Assembly (NCBI RefSeq): GCF_001039355.2
Contig: NW_019775765.1
Coordinates: forward strand, 72,276 to 132,275
Direction: 5' to 3'
DNA: 60,000 nucleotides
Source of the DNA: Lingula anatina
Lineage: Eukaryota > Brachiopoda > Lingulata > Lingulida > Lingulidae
In this document: positions 13,818-24,771 of the stretch, piece by piece
Numbering within the stretch: position 1 is the first letter of the stretch
Layout of the letters: the number at the start of each line of letters is the position of its first letter
Notes under the pieces: model-generated
The model's database searches: none
What the model saw: the letters and a program-made list of their open reading frames with translations, nothing else
What the model was told of the DNA's origin: nothing
Translations under genes and position numbers: made by a program

Positions 13818-13848
<31 letters not shown>

Positions 13849-15781
13849 ACACACACACGCACCTCAAATCCCTTTTCGATACTTCATTTATATTTTAAAA
13901 TAAATGCACAATTTTGGTAATGGTGTCATTTTATCTAAGACTTATCCTTGATTTCCCACAACTTGTTATGAATATCCACCAGTACCAATCCAGCACATTG
14001 AATTCATATCATGTCATATTTTGTTCTCTTATGTATACTATCATGTATTATGGAAGTAGCAGAGGCAGGAACAATATTGGCATATAATTACATATATAAA
14101 TTGAATGCCCACCATGCCTTTTCATATTAACGTAACCATACACTTCACACTATACCTGTTGGTCAAGGCATATAGTGTGAAGTATTTTGTTTTGTGTGAT
14201 ACATATGGGTGGTTAAGGTGCAAAGAGATTAAACAGTCAAGAAAGGCTAGGGTATTGTCTTTGCTTTCCTCTTGACTTAACATAGTGTTGCATTATTCCA
14301 AGTGGTGAGTGCAGTGTGTGAAGAGTCTGTTGAAAGTGCAAGCTTATGAAAAGATGTTTAAGTGGGGTGTAATCTTAAATTTCATGTCAAAGGTGGTTAA
14401 TTTAAAGCCCTGCCCCATCCTCTACCCCAGTCAACTTGATGATAAACTGCCCCATGGCACAGCTACTAGTACATGTACTGGTAACTTCCCATCCTTACAT
14501 AATGTAGCCAAAAGCTAGCTGAACTGAGTACACCCACTCAGACTAATGTTCATACCTTTTTCTATGGACCTTATATCATAAACACTGGGCTTTACAGTCA
14601 GAAGACTGATTGTATGTACTATAATAGATTTACTTTTCATTGAGGGAGAATTGTGAGTTTTACAGATGCTATATTTCTGAAGTCATAATTTCATAAAATT
14701 TCTTAAAATTGGAACATATGCATAGAGTGATAGCAACAAAATTAAAAGCAGGCTACTCTAGACTATAGTTCTATTCTATGCTGTAAAAGCACCACGAATG
14801 TTACATAGAAAAATAGTTTTTGTAATAATACAATTATGGCTCTTAAAGTTTGCTAAGATTTGCCCATTGAAAATATTGATTCATACGGTATGTGGGCTTT
14901 TTGTGTGTGTGTGTGCATGGTTGTGTGTTTGTGCATGGTTGATTGCATTTGACCAGTGGCTACTGGTACATTCAGCATGCCTGTCAAAAATGGAGGGCAT
15001 ATTTTCTCGGTATGTTTTTGAATTAGAGCTAGATCATGGCAGATATTTGAGGTTTCATATTCTAGAACTGTTAAAGGTTAGGTATTAGTTTTGGTTTCTT
15101 AATTTTTTTTTCAGAGTAGGATTTACTCAGGTGAAGTGATTTTTGATATGTATAGCTGGTGGTTGAATTGAACGTATACTGTACCAGTAACTATATGTTC
15201 ATTGGGTTGGTTTAGATTGTGTAAAGTGTTATATTTTAGGTAATGCGGTATCATGTTCTATTCTATAACCTACTTGTAACTTGTATCTTTTTTAAATGAA
15301 CCATTTTTAAGTTATTTCAATTATTACTTTATATATTTTTTAGGGGGCCATGCTATATTTTGAAACCTTGACACTGAAAGTAGTAGTTCAGTGGACAGCC
15401 ACACTCTTTACCTTTGTGGCCTTTCTAGCAGGAATGTGAGTATAATCACCAGGGACCCTGGCACAACATAAGGCCCCTGTCCCATAAACTTTATATAACA
15501 CCGTCGATCTACCTGGATTGACCCAACTCTGCAGGGACTCTCGCTAACTGCAGTCAGCTTAACTGAATGGCATGCCTCCTCCTGGTGATAAGTCGAATTA
15601 TACAGAAAATATGGTGATTATAGGGGTATGTTGGAAACAAGAGGGGGGGGTGTCATTCAGTTAAGCTGATTGCACTTACTAGTAGCGAGAAACCGTAGAG
15701 TTGGGTCAATCTACATAGCCCGATTGTATATTTGGTAATGGGGTCTGAGACTGAATGGTAGTCTTGACTCACATAGAAGTT

Positions 15782-15822
<41 letters not shown>

Positions 15823-17981
15823 CCCACATACGGTAATGAAGATATTTAATGGAATTAAAGATTTAAGATGAACTCTTTAAGACCAATAATTTCTATTATT
15901 ATTATTATTATTATTATAATTATAATTATAAGTAGTAGTAGTAGTTACTGTAGTATAGTAGTAGTATTAGTTACTGTAGTAGTAGTAGTTGTAGATTTAT
16001 GAAGATTTATCCCTAACAGATAGAAATTGACAAATTGATTATACCGATTCCTTATCATTCCAGCCATTCTGCACATAAGATAGTAAAGCAAGGTAACACA
16101 CATGAAGTGTCCCTGGTCCCCTACCTCTCTTTCTTTGTAGGGTAAGTATGACTTTAGAACTGGACGATATTTTTCTGTTTAATAAATGTGCTAAGAGCGA
16201 TTAAAAAGTTGCTGGATTTTGTATGAGCTGTTCAAAAATGAAGATTGGAGGAAGGGCTGTTTTTTCTTCTGTTTCTATTTATTATTATTATTTTTTGTTA
16301 TAATATCTGTTTTTACTGTTCTGTAAAAAGGTCATGTCATGGCCCTTAGTGAAACAGTGTGTTGGATGTTATACAGTAAACAAGTAGGAAAGCTTTAGTT
16401 TATGGAATTGAGAAATGTATTTTTAAAAAAATGTCTGATCTTGTAACTTATTTACACCTCTATATTTATACATGAAATGTCACATGAAAGTCCCAGTTTT
16501 TACAAATCACTGGGTATTTATATCTGGGCATCAGCATTTTGGTTGAGTAAGTTTTATTAATAAATTGGTAGCAAAGCTGTGGAGGAAATGCAGAATGCAT
16601 AAAATTCCAGTCACGTAATTACTAGGTAGAACCTCTCATGCATATACCCGCACCCCTTGATGCAAGAGGGTGTTATAGGATGCCAGCAGTGTCAAAATGA
16701 GTGGATCTGACCTAGATTGTAATTTAGCTTTTAAGCAATAAGTAATATATATTTTATATGCCACTTTTGAGAATTTAAGATATGCTACTTTTTACATTTA
16801 CAAAAAAACTACTTTTCACATTGAAAATATTTGACTGTTTATAATGATATTTTATTATATTTTTCTTTCTCAGAGCTGTGGTGTGGCTGAAGTATGGGAC
16901 CTTAATCCATGACCCCACAATAATCTTGGTTAATATAGTTGGACTTTGCTTCCAAACAGTTTACATATTTATATATTATATATATAGTCTACAGAAGGTG
17001 AGTTTGATAATGGGGTATCTTTATCTGTATTTTGAAATTTTGAAAAAAATTGAGTGTATGAGGAGGAATTGTCTCAAGAATTGGAAAATTAATGCTGAAG
17101 CTCAGGTGAAAAAAAACTGATTATGAAAGTAACAAGCATTTTTCGAGAAAAAAATTTGTTGGCTTGGGAGGTTTGAGACAAAGATGTTTGACTCAACAAA
17201 CAATGGCAATATTTGTGTCCAAGCACATTTGATTCATGCCAATGATCACTTCATTGCTATTTGGCAGTTATTGATTCATAGTCCATTACTAGTAACTGTT
17301 AAAAATACAAGTCCAAGATTAATGTTGTTTGAAATAAAATATGTTGGTCACTTAGTTTGCAAGTTATGTCACTTAGTTTAACCCACATGGGAACATTATG
17401 TTATGGTTACATGTATTCTGTTATATTTTTTCGTGTTTGTTATTTCCACATTTTTATTTTATATTGGCCAAATCCTGTATATAATTGCTTCTTTAACAAA
17501 CTTTGCTTTTTCAAACTAATATTTAAATTTTTGGTGTAAGGATGCAAATATTGAAAAAAAAAAAAAAACATTCCGAGCATCTAAGAAAGTAGGTACTATT
17601 GAATTTAGTTGTGTGAACTTACATTAATTTTTTTTCTGATTTTAACAACTTACTAGTAGATATTCCAATCTTTGGGTGAAAAAGTTTTGCTTTTGTAGAT
17701 TTGTGTGATTTTGTTACATTTTAATATAGATTTATTTTAGATTTTCCACTTAAAATCAATACTGTGACTAATGAGTCAGCCATTTTGACCTCTACATTTT
17801 TTATCAGGAAACCATTTTAGAAAGAACAGAAAAGATAACTTTGTACTGGTAATTTTCAAAACATTTTTGAATCATTAACACATGTAAGGGCTTCAACTTT
17901 TATCAGCTGGAAGACCAGTTAAAATTTTTAACAATAACTTGAAAGGCATTGTGTTGAAAAGACCACACACATGCGTGCACG

Positions 17982-18017
<36 letters not shown>

Positions 18018-20739
18018 TGAAGCACACCTTTTCACAAAAACACTAACATCCAATGGAATCGATAATTAAGTTGGTTTTAATTCCAGCACTTTATTTACAA
18101 ACAATTTGCCTTTGCTGCTGCAGTAGTGGTCCCCACTCTAGTCTATGCCAAATACCTTGCCTCCAGTTTAGCCAAAGCCACACAAGTTGTGGGCTTGGTG
18201 GGCTGTATGCTCTCTTTGTGTTCATACTGCTCCCCACTTGCTACTTTGGTGAGTTTTTAGTTCTGATAATTTTTTTTTTTTTTTTTTTGTGAGGCCAAAC
18301 AAATTGGAGGAGAGTTTGGACAAGATGGCATCTTGCTTTTTTTCCTAAAACTTTTTGGCAAGCTTTTAAACCAAATTTATGAAAAATTGAGTGATTACTA
18401 AATGCTTATATGACCCCCTCTTTCTTGGAGAATTAAATAAAGTGTAAGGGAAAAGAAGAAAGGGTGAAAATATTGACAATTGTGTCTTCCCTTCATGTTA
18501 TTCCATATTGCTTGGCCTTACCTATTATTCTTACTTTGAATTTAACAGCACAGTTTCTGTTTTGTTTTTATTTACCCTTATTCATATTCATGACTAACTC
18601 CATTTTTCCATTTCTTTTTCTTCATTTTAGTCTTGTTGCAGAACTGTGTGAATTTCTCTTATCAGTGACAAGAACTTGTAACCACACTGCTGTGATAGTT
18701 GCAATCTATTTTTATTGCATTGGGTGTGACAAAATATTGTCACAACTACTGCAATTTCTATCCCCATTATTTCCAGAGCACGGTATACATGCAGTTTGCA
18801 GCTGCCTTAGCAATCATACTGCCGATGTTAGCTTACTGCCACTATGTGGCGCCAACAACAGCAGTGGCTGCCAACGTTGTTGGTTTAATTGGCAGCGGGT
18901 TGTCCATAGCAACATTTGCATCCCCATTAGCCACCTTGGTGAGTTTGTGTGCCCTTTGTTTGAAGACCTTTTCCTATGTGTTAGTTTGTTTGTATAGACA
19001 TGCAAGGGGAGAGAGAGAGAGAGTTGTTCTGTGTTGGGATGTCTCTTCATGTACTGATTATTTCATTTTATCTTATACTGCTAGATGTGACCCTTTCAGT
19101 TTACTTACCCTTGTGCATTGGGAGAGAGCTGTTCTGTATTTGTTTGTGTTTCAGTATGAAATGGCCTTTACTTTTTGGGTATGCTCTTGTAGAGTTGAAT
19201 ATGAAGGTGCAGCAGTAGACACGTTTGAGAGGAGAGAGAGTGAGAGAGAGGTGCTGTATGTTTGTTTTTGTCTTTATATGTGGAAATCCTCTTCAGTTTC
19301 TCTTGTTGATGTGCTTTTGTATTGGTGTGGATGTTTAGATGGTGGTGTTCATGTAAAAGAATATATAAATAATGTGTGTGATCTTCTGTGTGCATAGCAT
19401 TGTCCTACATTGTCAAACTTAGTTTGTTTTTTTTTTAATAACTGCCCTCCCCTCCCCTTTTCTCATGAATTGATATCATATTGTTGAAGTTTTTAATTTT
19501 AGTTTTAAAGATAATTATCATGTTATTGTTTGCTACTAATACTGTTTCTTTTCATTTCTCCTTTAGTGCAGGTCCCCTGTTGTTATGAAGAAATTTGTTA
19601 ATTTTGAATTTTCATGCAAACTTTTCATATAAATAAAAAAGATTTAGCAGATTGGAAAATTTTGTGATTAATATTGATATTAAATGTTAAATTTAAGATA
19701 GATATTTATGTATTTTTGTAAAGATATAAAAACATACGTATGTAATGCATTGCCTAATGTCTTTATTAACAGTGATTATTATGATAATTATACACCAGTA
19801 GATGTAATATGTTAAAGAAGGTGGAACATCCAAGACATCCCTGGCCTAGTTTTTGAAGTATTACTTGTTAAGAAAAGATGCCATTAGGGAGATATTACAG
19901 TACTTTTAAGTATTAAAATAGATGAAACAGCCTCTGCAGAATACAGCTTATCTTTTCTACCATTTTGTAAAGAAAGGCAGAGGGAGGTGAGCATACAAAT
20001 TTGTATGCTGACCTCTCTACCTCACAGCTTTTTATGGATATCAGTATGATATTGAGGCTTTAACAGAAGTACTGGGTATTTATCTAATCAAAATGTGTTT
20101 TATTTCAGAGAACTGTGTTAAAAAATAAAAGCACAGACTCCATGTCTTTTCCTCTTGTAGCTGTCAACTTTCTAGTGGCCTTACAGTGGGCTTTGTATGG
20201 TTATTTATTAAAAGATAAAAACATACTGGTAAGTATATCATTAATGCAGAATACATTTGTTGTTGATTTAAAGTATATTTTTATTAAATTATGATTTTAA
20301 AAAGTTACTGGTATTATTTCCTTCTCTGTTATTGAATGTTTAATGAATTGGTATTTCAGAAATATTCACAAATATAATGATATTAAGATTTTTTGTGATA
20401 ACCTTTAATAGCATTTCCATCAATTTTAAAGTTTTAGATATGTCAGGTCACTTATCTGTTTCAATAACTCATTAAGAATATTATTTATCTGGATGAACAA
20501 TGGACAAATCTACTCACTGATCTTATTGAGTTCACCATTAGTACTTACCTGAGATCTCACTGGTACACTTGATTCCATGATATCTTATTGATACCTACAT
20601 TATTCCCTTATTGTTCCAGATTCCTAATACTCTAGGCTGTGCAATAGCTGGTGTACAAGTCTTACTATTTGTTGTCTACCCACCCTGGAAATCAAAGACG
20701 CACCATGCTCCACTGCATGGTCCAGTCATTAAAACATAA
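11070..20739 (+). CDS. SWEET-family sugar transporter (MtN3/saliva) with alternative exon 5
   Basis: Exons: 11070-11072 (the ATG only), 15344-15435, 16064-16141, 16874-16997, then either 18087-18248 (5a) or 18777-18938 (5b), 20109-20228, 20620-20739. All borders are GT/AG and phases match; either form gives 232 residues, the usual size for animal SWEETs. Seen: seven hydrophobic segments arranged as two three-helix MtN3 units, VPYLSFF with WLKYGTLI and ILVNIVG in the first half, SPLATL, FPLVAVNF and ALYGYLLKD with IPNTLG in the second, and a short polar tail. Known: SWEETs are facilitative sugar transporters of the plasma or Golgi membrane. The start codon stands alone in exon 1; an in-frame ATG three codons later is an alternative start. 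A polyadenylation signal AATAAA is at 21164-21169. Substrate not predictable. Confidence 0.93.
13193..13772. other. Assembly gap (580 N)
   Basis: Run of N within SWEET intron 1. The bases on the two sides (13154-13192 and 13786-13824) resemble each other, so the gap may be spurious. Open reading frames crossing it are meaningless. Confidence 0.99.
13817..13858. repeat. Poly-C followed by (AC)n
   Basis: A run of about 18 C followed by about 12 AC units, directly beside the N gap; it probably caused the failure of assembly. Confidence 0.9.
15471..15746. mobile_element. 276-bp MITE in SWEET intron 2
   Basis: Inverted ends (AGGCCCC and, reversed, AGACCCC) with long inner arms: GATTGACCCAACTCT and CAGCTTAACTGAATG each recur in reverse complement on the far side. 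The pattern CCCATA(A/G)ACTTTA followed by a GATCT block matches the element at 6371-6583. It begins 36 bp after the exon 2 donor. Confidence 0.65.
15783..15817. repeat. (AC)n microsatellite
   Basis: About 17 AC units in SWEET intron 2, followed by AAAAAGCCCACATAC, which is an inverted copy of 14888-14902. Confidence 0.95.
15895..15990. repeat. (ATT)n then (AGT)n simple repeat
   Basis: ATT units followed by ATA and imperfect AGT units, in SWEET intron 2. Confidence 0.85.
17986..18014. repeat. (AC)n microsatellite
   Basis: About 14 AC units, 72 bp before SWEET exon 5a. The rest of intron 4 (16998-18086) is AT-rich without recognised features. Confidence 0.9.
18087..18248 (+). other. SWEET alternative exon 5a
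   Basis: 54 codons in phase 0 on both sides, beginning HFIYKQFAFA and ending SPLATL, with acceptor TTCCAG and donor GTGAGT. Encodes the linker helix and the start of the second MtN3 repeat. 26 of 54 residues match exon 5b. Confidence 0.88.
18777..18938 (+). other. SWEET alternative exon 5b
   Basis: 54 codons in phase 0 on both sides, beginning STVYMQFAAA and ending SPLATL, with acceptor TTCCAG and donor GTGAGT. It lies 528 bp after exon 5a. Including both exons keeps the frame but would add 54 residues and break the seven-helix topology, so exclusive use is expected. Confidence 0.88.
18939..20108 (+). other. SWEET intron between exon 5b and exon 6
   Basis: Contains purine-rich GAGAGAG stretches near 19010 and 19233-19250. 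No third exon 5 variant was found. Long open frames here are on no recognisable protein. Confidence 0.7.
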
Positions 20740-21631
20740 GGCCACCAGGGGGCAGCAAAGGTCACTCAAGGGTCAGAGGTTACCAGAAGGTCAGAGGAGG
20801 AGAGAAAAGTGAACTTTGTCATGTGTTATTATACTTTTTTTAATCAGGTGATATTTTATGTTATATTATTATTTGGCAAACTTTTGCCAAAACCTGGAGA
20901 GAGTGAAGTTTGTTTGAGCCTTAGTAAGGTTAAAATGACTTTTTTTTCAGTTTAGTAGACTTTTTTTCTGCATTCTGTCAAGAAGATATTTGACAACCAG
21001 CACAATGGACACGTGTCACAACTATCACAATATTATAACATACAAATTGACCTCTTCAAGAGTCTGCCGTAGGGGCCAGTGTAATGATAGATTCATTTCC
21101 AAATATTTTCATTTTCTTAACATTGATTGAACCTACTTGCCAAAAGGGGTTGATAGTTTGATTAATAAAGACCAGTCCATGTACAGACATCAGCTGCATG
21201 CAAAGTAATGTTCAGTGAAGCACTTGTTGGGAAAGAAAAATTTTTGGATGAATGAGTAATTAGTTATAAAGCAGAAAAAAAGAGAATGCTGTACATACCA
21301 TGTGTTATATTTATTTGCATTGAATTTGAATTTCAAAGTGATTTCAAAACACGGGGTTGCAAACATCTTGATGCTCAGACTTACAAGATATTTTTAGAAT
21401 ACTGAACTTAAGATTATAGTCAAATACTTTCACATTTCTAGTCTCAAAGATATATTGACTACTATTATTTATTTATGAGATTAGAAACAACCACTCACGG
21501 CATGCTTACATTGGTAGATTACTGCAATGAACCATGAATAATGGCTGATGTTTTATTAAAGACAGCATTTAAATAACAGTTTTTATTTATTGTGTGTAAA
21601 TTTGATTTGTATGCTTGAGAAAATCAGTTTA
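20740..21631 (+). other. SWEET 3' UTR and downstream sequence
   Basis: Starts right after the SWEET stop; AATAAA at 21164-21169 is a plausible polyadenylation signal. No coding region recognised. Confidence 0.55.
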
Positions 21632-22982
21632 ATTGGATTGTTTTGTTTGTTATCAATTAATAGATGCTTTGTATATGATCATTATTTGACATTCCTAGAT
21701 GAACATGAGGTAGTATTAGTTTTCATTGTATTCAAGTCTTATTTAACTCACAGGCTCATTATTTCTAAGCCTAAATCTTAGAGGAAGACCCAGGGGTACA
21801 TGTGCATGTACACCCACTCTCTGGATGCCATCAGACGATGATAGTGGTGCTGAACATGTGTGTGCTGAGCTTGAAATACAATTTTTTTAAGGGGTGAATC
21901 CTAAAAGCCTTAAGCTTATTATCAGTAGTGCCTGTATCAGGCATGAATGTTTTAAAAAATATTAAACTATGTAGTCAGGATATTTGTAATAACAGTGTAG
22001 AAGGGACGTGAAGTGAATCTCAATGCTCATACCAATGCCAATATTAATAAGATGTCGTGCGAGACCTTTATAAGCAGCAGTGTCAACTTCAAAAGATTTT
22101 TAATGTTAGTTCCCAATGTTAGCGTTACGAGCTACTCAATAGTTTACTTTTCTTTATTTTTATCTTTTTAGAGAGTGTGTTATTACATTGGCGACATAGA
22201 TTGTTATGTTTTGAAATAGAACATATATCAAGGTGATCAGGTGTTGTAGGTTACAAGCATTTCCCTTATTTGATGTATCTTTCTTAAAAACTCCCTAAAG
22301 TGGATGTTACATAAGTGTACGAGGTATAATTTACAGTAGACGCACGATGTAGCTATTTTTTCCTGATATGCCAGACGCAGTGTGTAAGATGTAAAATATG
22401 CAATGGGATTAGATTTATCATGTGTCACCTTAACAATAAAACACGTATTATGTTCCAATTTTAGATATTTTTCATAAAAAGGTATCATATTCAGACACAG
22501 CGATGTTCAACTACTACAGCATTGATTGATTTTATGCTTGGTTTCTGTAAGTTCACACCGAGTTCCACACACGGCAATGGCTGTAGTCTTACTCAGCAGG
22601 TGCTTTCCGTCACTCTGAGAATTCCTCAGTTCTAAGGGGGATATCCTCTCCTCCAGTGTACGCATTTGTTCATCATGGCTTCCAGACATCTGCTGGTGAT
22701 TGCCTTGCAGCCAGCAAACGCTCGTCACCAGTATTTAATGAATAGAAACCGACAATATAACGCTAGACACTTGGGAAGGATACCTGTAATTGAGGATGAA
22801 TGATTTGCCCTCGAGTTTTTACTAGTATATGTAGTTAAGGTTTAATGTTACATAGTTAGTATATATTTAGTTTTGCATTTGAAACTTGCATTTTACTATT
22901 CACTTACGAATATGAATAAGAATATTCGCTTTATATTAAAGACGTTGTCAATAACATTTGCATAAATGCCGCTACGTTTTAA
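21632..22982. repeat. Direct duplication, copy A
   Basis: Near-identical to 23301-24771 (copy B), same orientation. Differences are scattered substitutions and small indels plus one roughly 120-bp block absent here. Copy A holds the larger part of a possible small minus-strand gene. Confidence 0.9.
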
Positions 22983-23150
22983 TAGTCCATGAGCCAAAGG
23001 CNCGCAGCATTTTTTTCTAAACAAGTTGACCGCCAATTAAGCACGATTTTGCACCTTCAAGTTCCGTGTCACGTTTTCATATCATGCATTTATTATTTCT
23101 ACAAATTTTCTCTGCCCAAAATGCGTAAAGAAAAAGTGTTATCTTACCAT
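22507..23150 (-). CDS. Possible two-exon small protein (61 aa), unrecognised
   Basis: On the minus strand, 23148-23150 is an ATG immediately followed by GTAAGA, preceded by a less AT-rich stretch with GCCGGAAGTGACGTG, as in a promoter and first exon. The only nearby acceptor that opens a frame is CACCAGCAG before 22689, giving exon 22507-22689. The protein begins MMSGSHDEQMRTLEERI and ends CCSS; it is polar, has no signal peptide and matches no family I recognise. Copy B (24296-24478) keeps this frame but lacks the ATG exon. The four substitutions between copies within this frame are all amino-acid changing, which argues against strong constraint. Could equally be a non-coding RNA or a chance frame. 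Confidence 0.25.
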
Positions 23151-23300
23151 GTTGTTTAGAAAACTTCTTTTTCCTCCAACAACCCGTCTTCACTGCCGTT
23201 CACCTCTATGTTAAAATGACCACTCAGCTTCGTTTCTAACACCACTGCACGTCACTTCCGGCACAATTCTGACCAATGCTGATCTTCTCCGGTTCCCTTT

Positions 23301-24771
23301 ATTGGATTGTTTTGTTTGTTATCAATTGATAGATGCTTTGTATATGATCATTATTTGACATTCCTAGATGAACATGAAGTAGTATTAGTTTTCATTGTAT
23401 TCAAGTCTTATTTAACTCACAGGCTCATTATTTCTAAGCCTAAATCTTAGAGGAAGACCCAGGGGTACATGTGCATGTGCACCCACTCTCTGGATGCCAT
23501 CAGACGATGATAGTGGTGCTGAACATGTGTGTGCTGAGCTTGAAATACAATTTTTTTTTAAGGGGTGAATCCTAAAAGCCTTAAGCTTATTATCAGTAGT
23601 GCCTGTATCAGGCATGAATGTTTTAAAAAATATTAAACTATGTAGTCAGGATATTTGTAATAACAGTGTAGAAGGGACGTGAGGTGAATCTCAATGCTCA
23701 TACCAATGCCAATATTAATAAGATGTCGGTGCGAGACCTTTATAAGCAGCAGTGTCAAAGAGAAATAGTTAGCTACTGCTTAACACTTTGACATTCTATA
23801 GGTTTTAGATTCAAGGAAAATGTTTTTGTTTACCTAAAGATAGATTATTTTCCACCACCACCCATGTGTAGGTCAACTTCAAAAGATTTTTAATGTTAGT
23901 TCCCAATGTTAGCGTTACGAGCTACTCAATATTTTACTTTTCTTTATTTTTATCTTTTTAGAGAGTGTGTTATTACATTGGCGACATAGATTGTTATGTT
24001 TTGAAATAGAACATATATCAAGGTGATCAGATGTTGTAGGTTACAAGCATTTCCCTTATTTGATGTATCTTTCTTAAAAACTCCCTAAAGTGGATGTTAC
24101 ATAATTTACGAGGTATAATTTACAGTAGACGCACGATGTAGCTATTTTTTCCTGATATGCCAGACGCAGTGTGTAAGATGTAAAATATGCAATGGGATTA
24201 GATTTATCATGTGTCACGTTAACAATAAAACACGTATTATGTTCCAATTTTAGATATTTTTCATAAAAAGGTATCATATTCAGACACAGCGATGTTCAAC
24301 TACTACAGCATCGATTGATTTTATCCTTGGTTTCTGTAAGTTCACACCGAGTTCCACACACGGCAATGGCTGTAGTCTTACTCAGCAGGTGCTTTCCGTC
24401 ACTCTGAGAAATCCTCAGTTCTAAGGGGGATATCCTCTCCTCCAGTGTACGCCTTTGTTCATCATGGCTTCCAGACATCTGCTGGTGATTGCCTTGCAGC
24501 CAGCAAACGCTCGTCACCAGTATTTAATGAATAGAAACCGACAATATAACGTTAGACACTTGGGAAGGATACCTGTAATTGAGGATGAATGATTTGCCCT
24601 CGAGTTTTTACTAGTATATGTAGTTAAGGTTTAATGTTACATAGTTAGTATATATTTAGTTTTGCATTTGAAACTTGCATTTTACTATTCACTTACGAAT
24701 ATGAATAAGAATATTCGCTTTATATTAAAGACGTTGTCAATAACATTTGCATAAATGCCGCTACGTTTTAA
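23301..24771. repeat. Direct duplication, copy B
   Basis: Second copy of 21632-22982. It has an extra block at about 23757-23877, bounded by GTCAA on both sides. The spacer between copies (22983-23300) is unique and includes a single N at 23002. Confidence 0.9.

Larger units (their letters stand above)
11073..15343 (+). other. SWEET intron 1 (4.3 kb)
   Basis: Contains AT-rich sequence, the first N gap, a C-rich and (AC)n tract beside the gap, a 13-bp perfect hairpin (14142-14154 / 14171-14183) and a GT-rich tract near 14901-14940. No further coding exon was recognised; a 5' UTR exon cannot be excluded. Confidence 0.7.

Noticed and set aside
13048-13920. Long open frames across the first N gap on both strands.
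   Set aside because: They consist almost entirely of unknown residues; no coding evidence in the flanks.
18699-19397. 232-codon open frame on the plus strand.
   Set aside because: It overlaps SWEET exon 5b in another frame, runs through its donor into low-complexity intron, and shows no recognisable domain.
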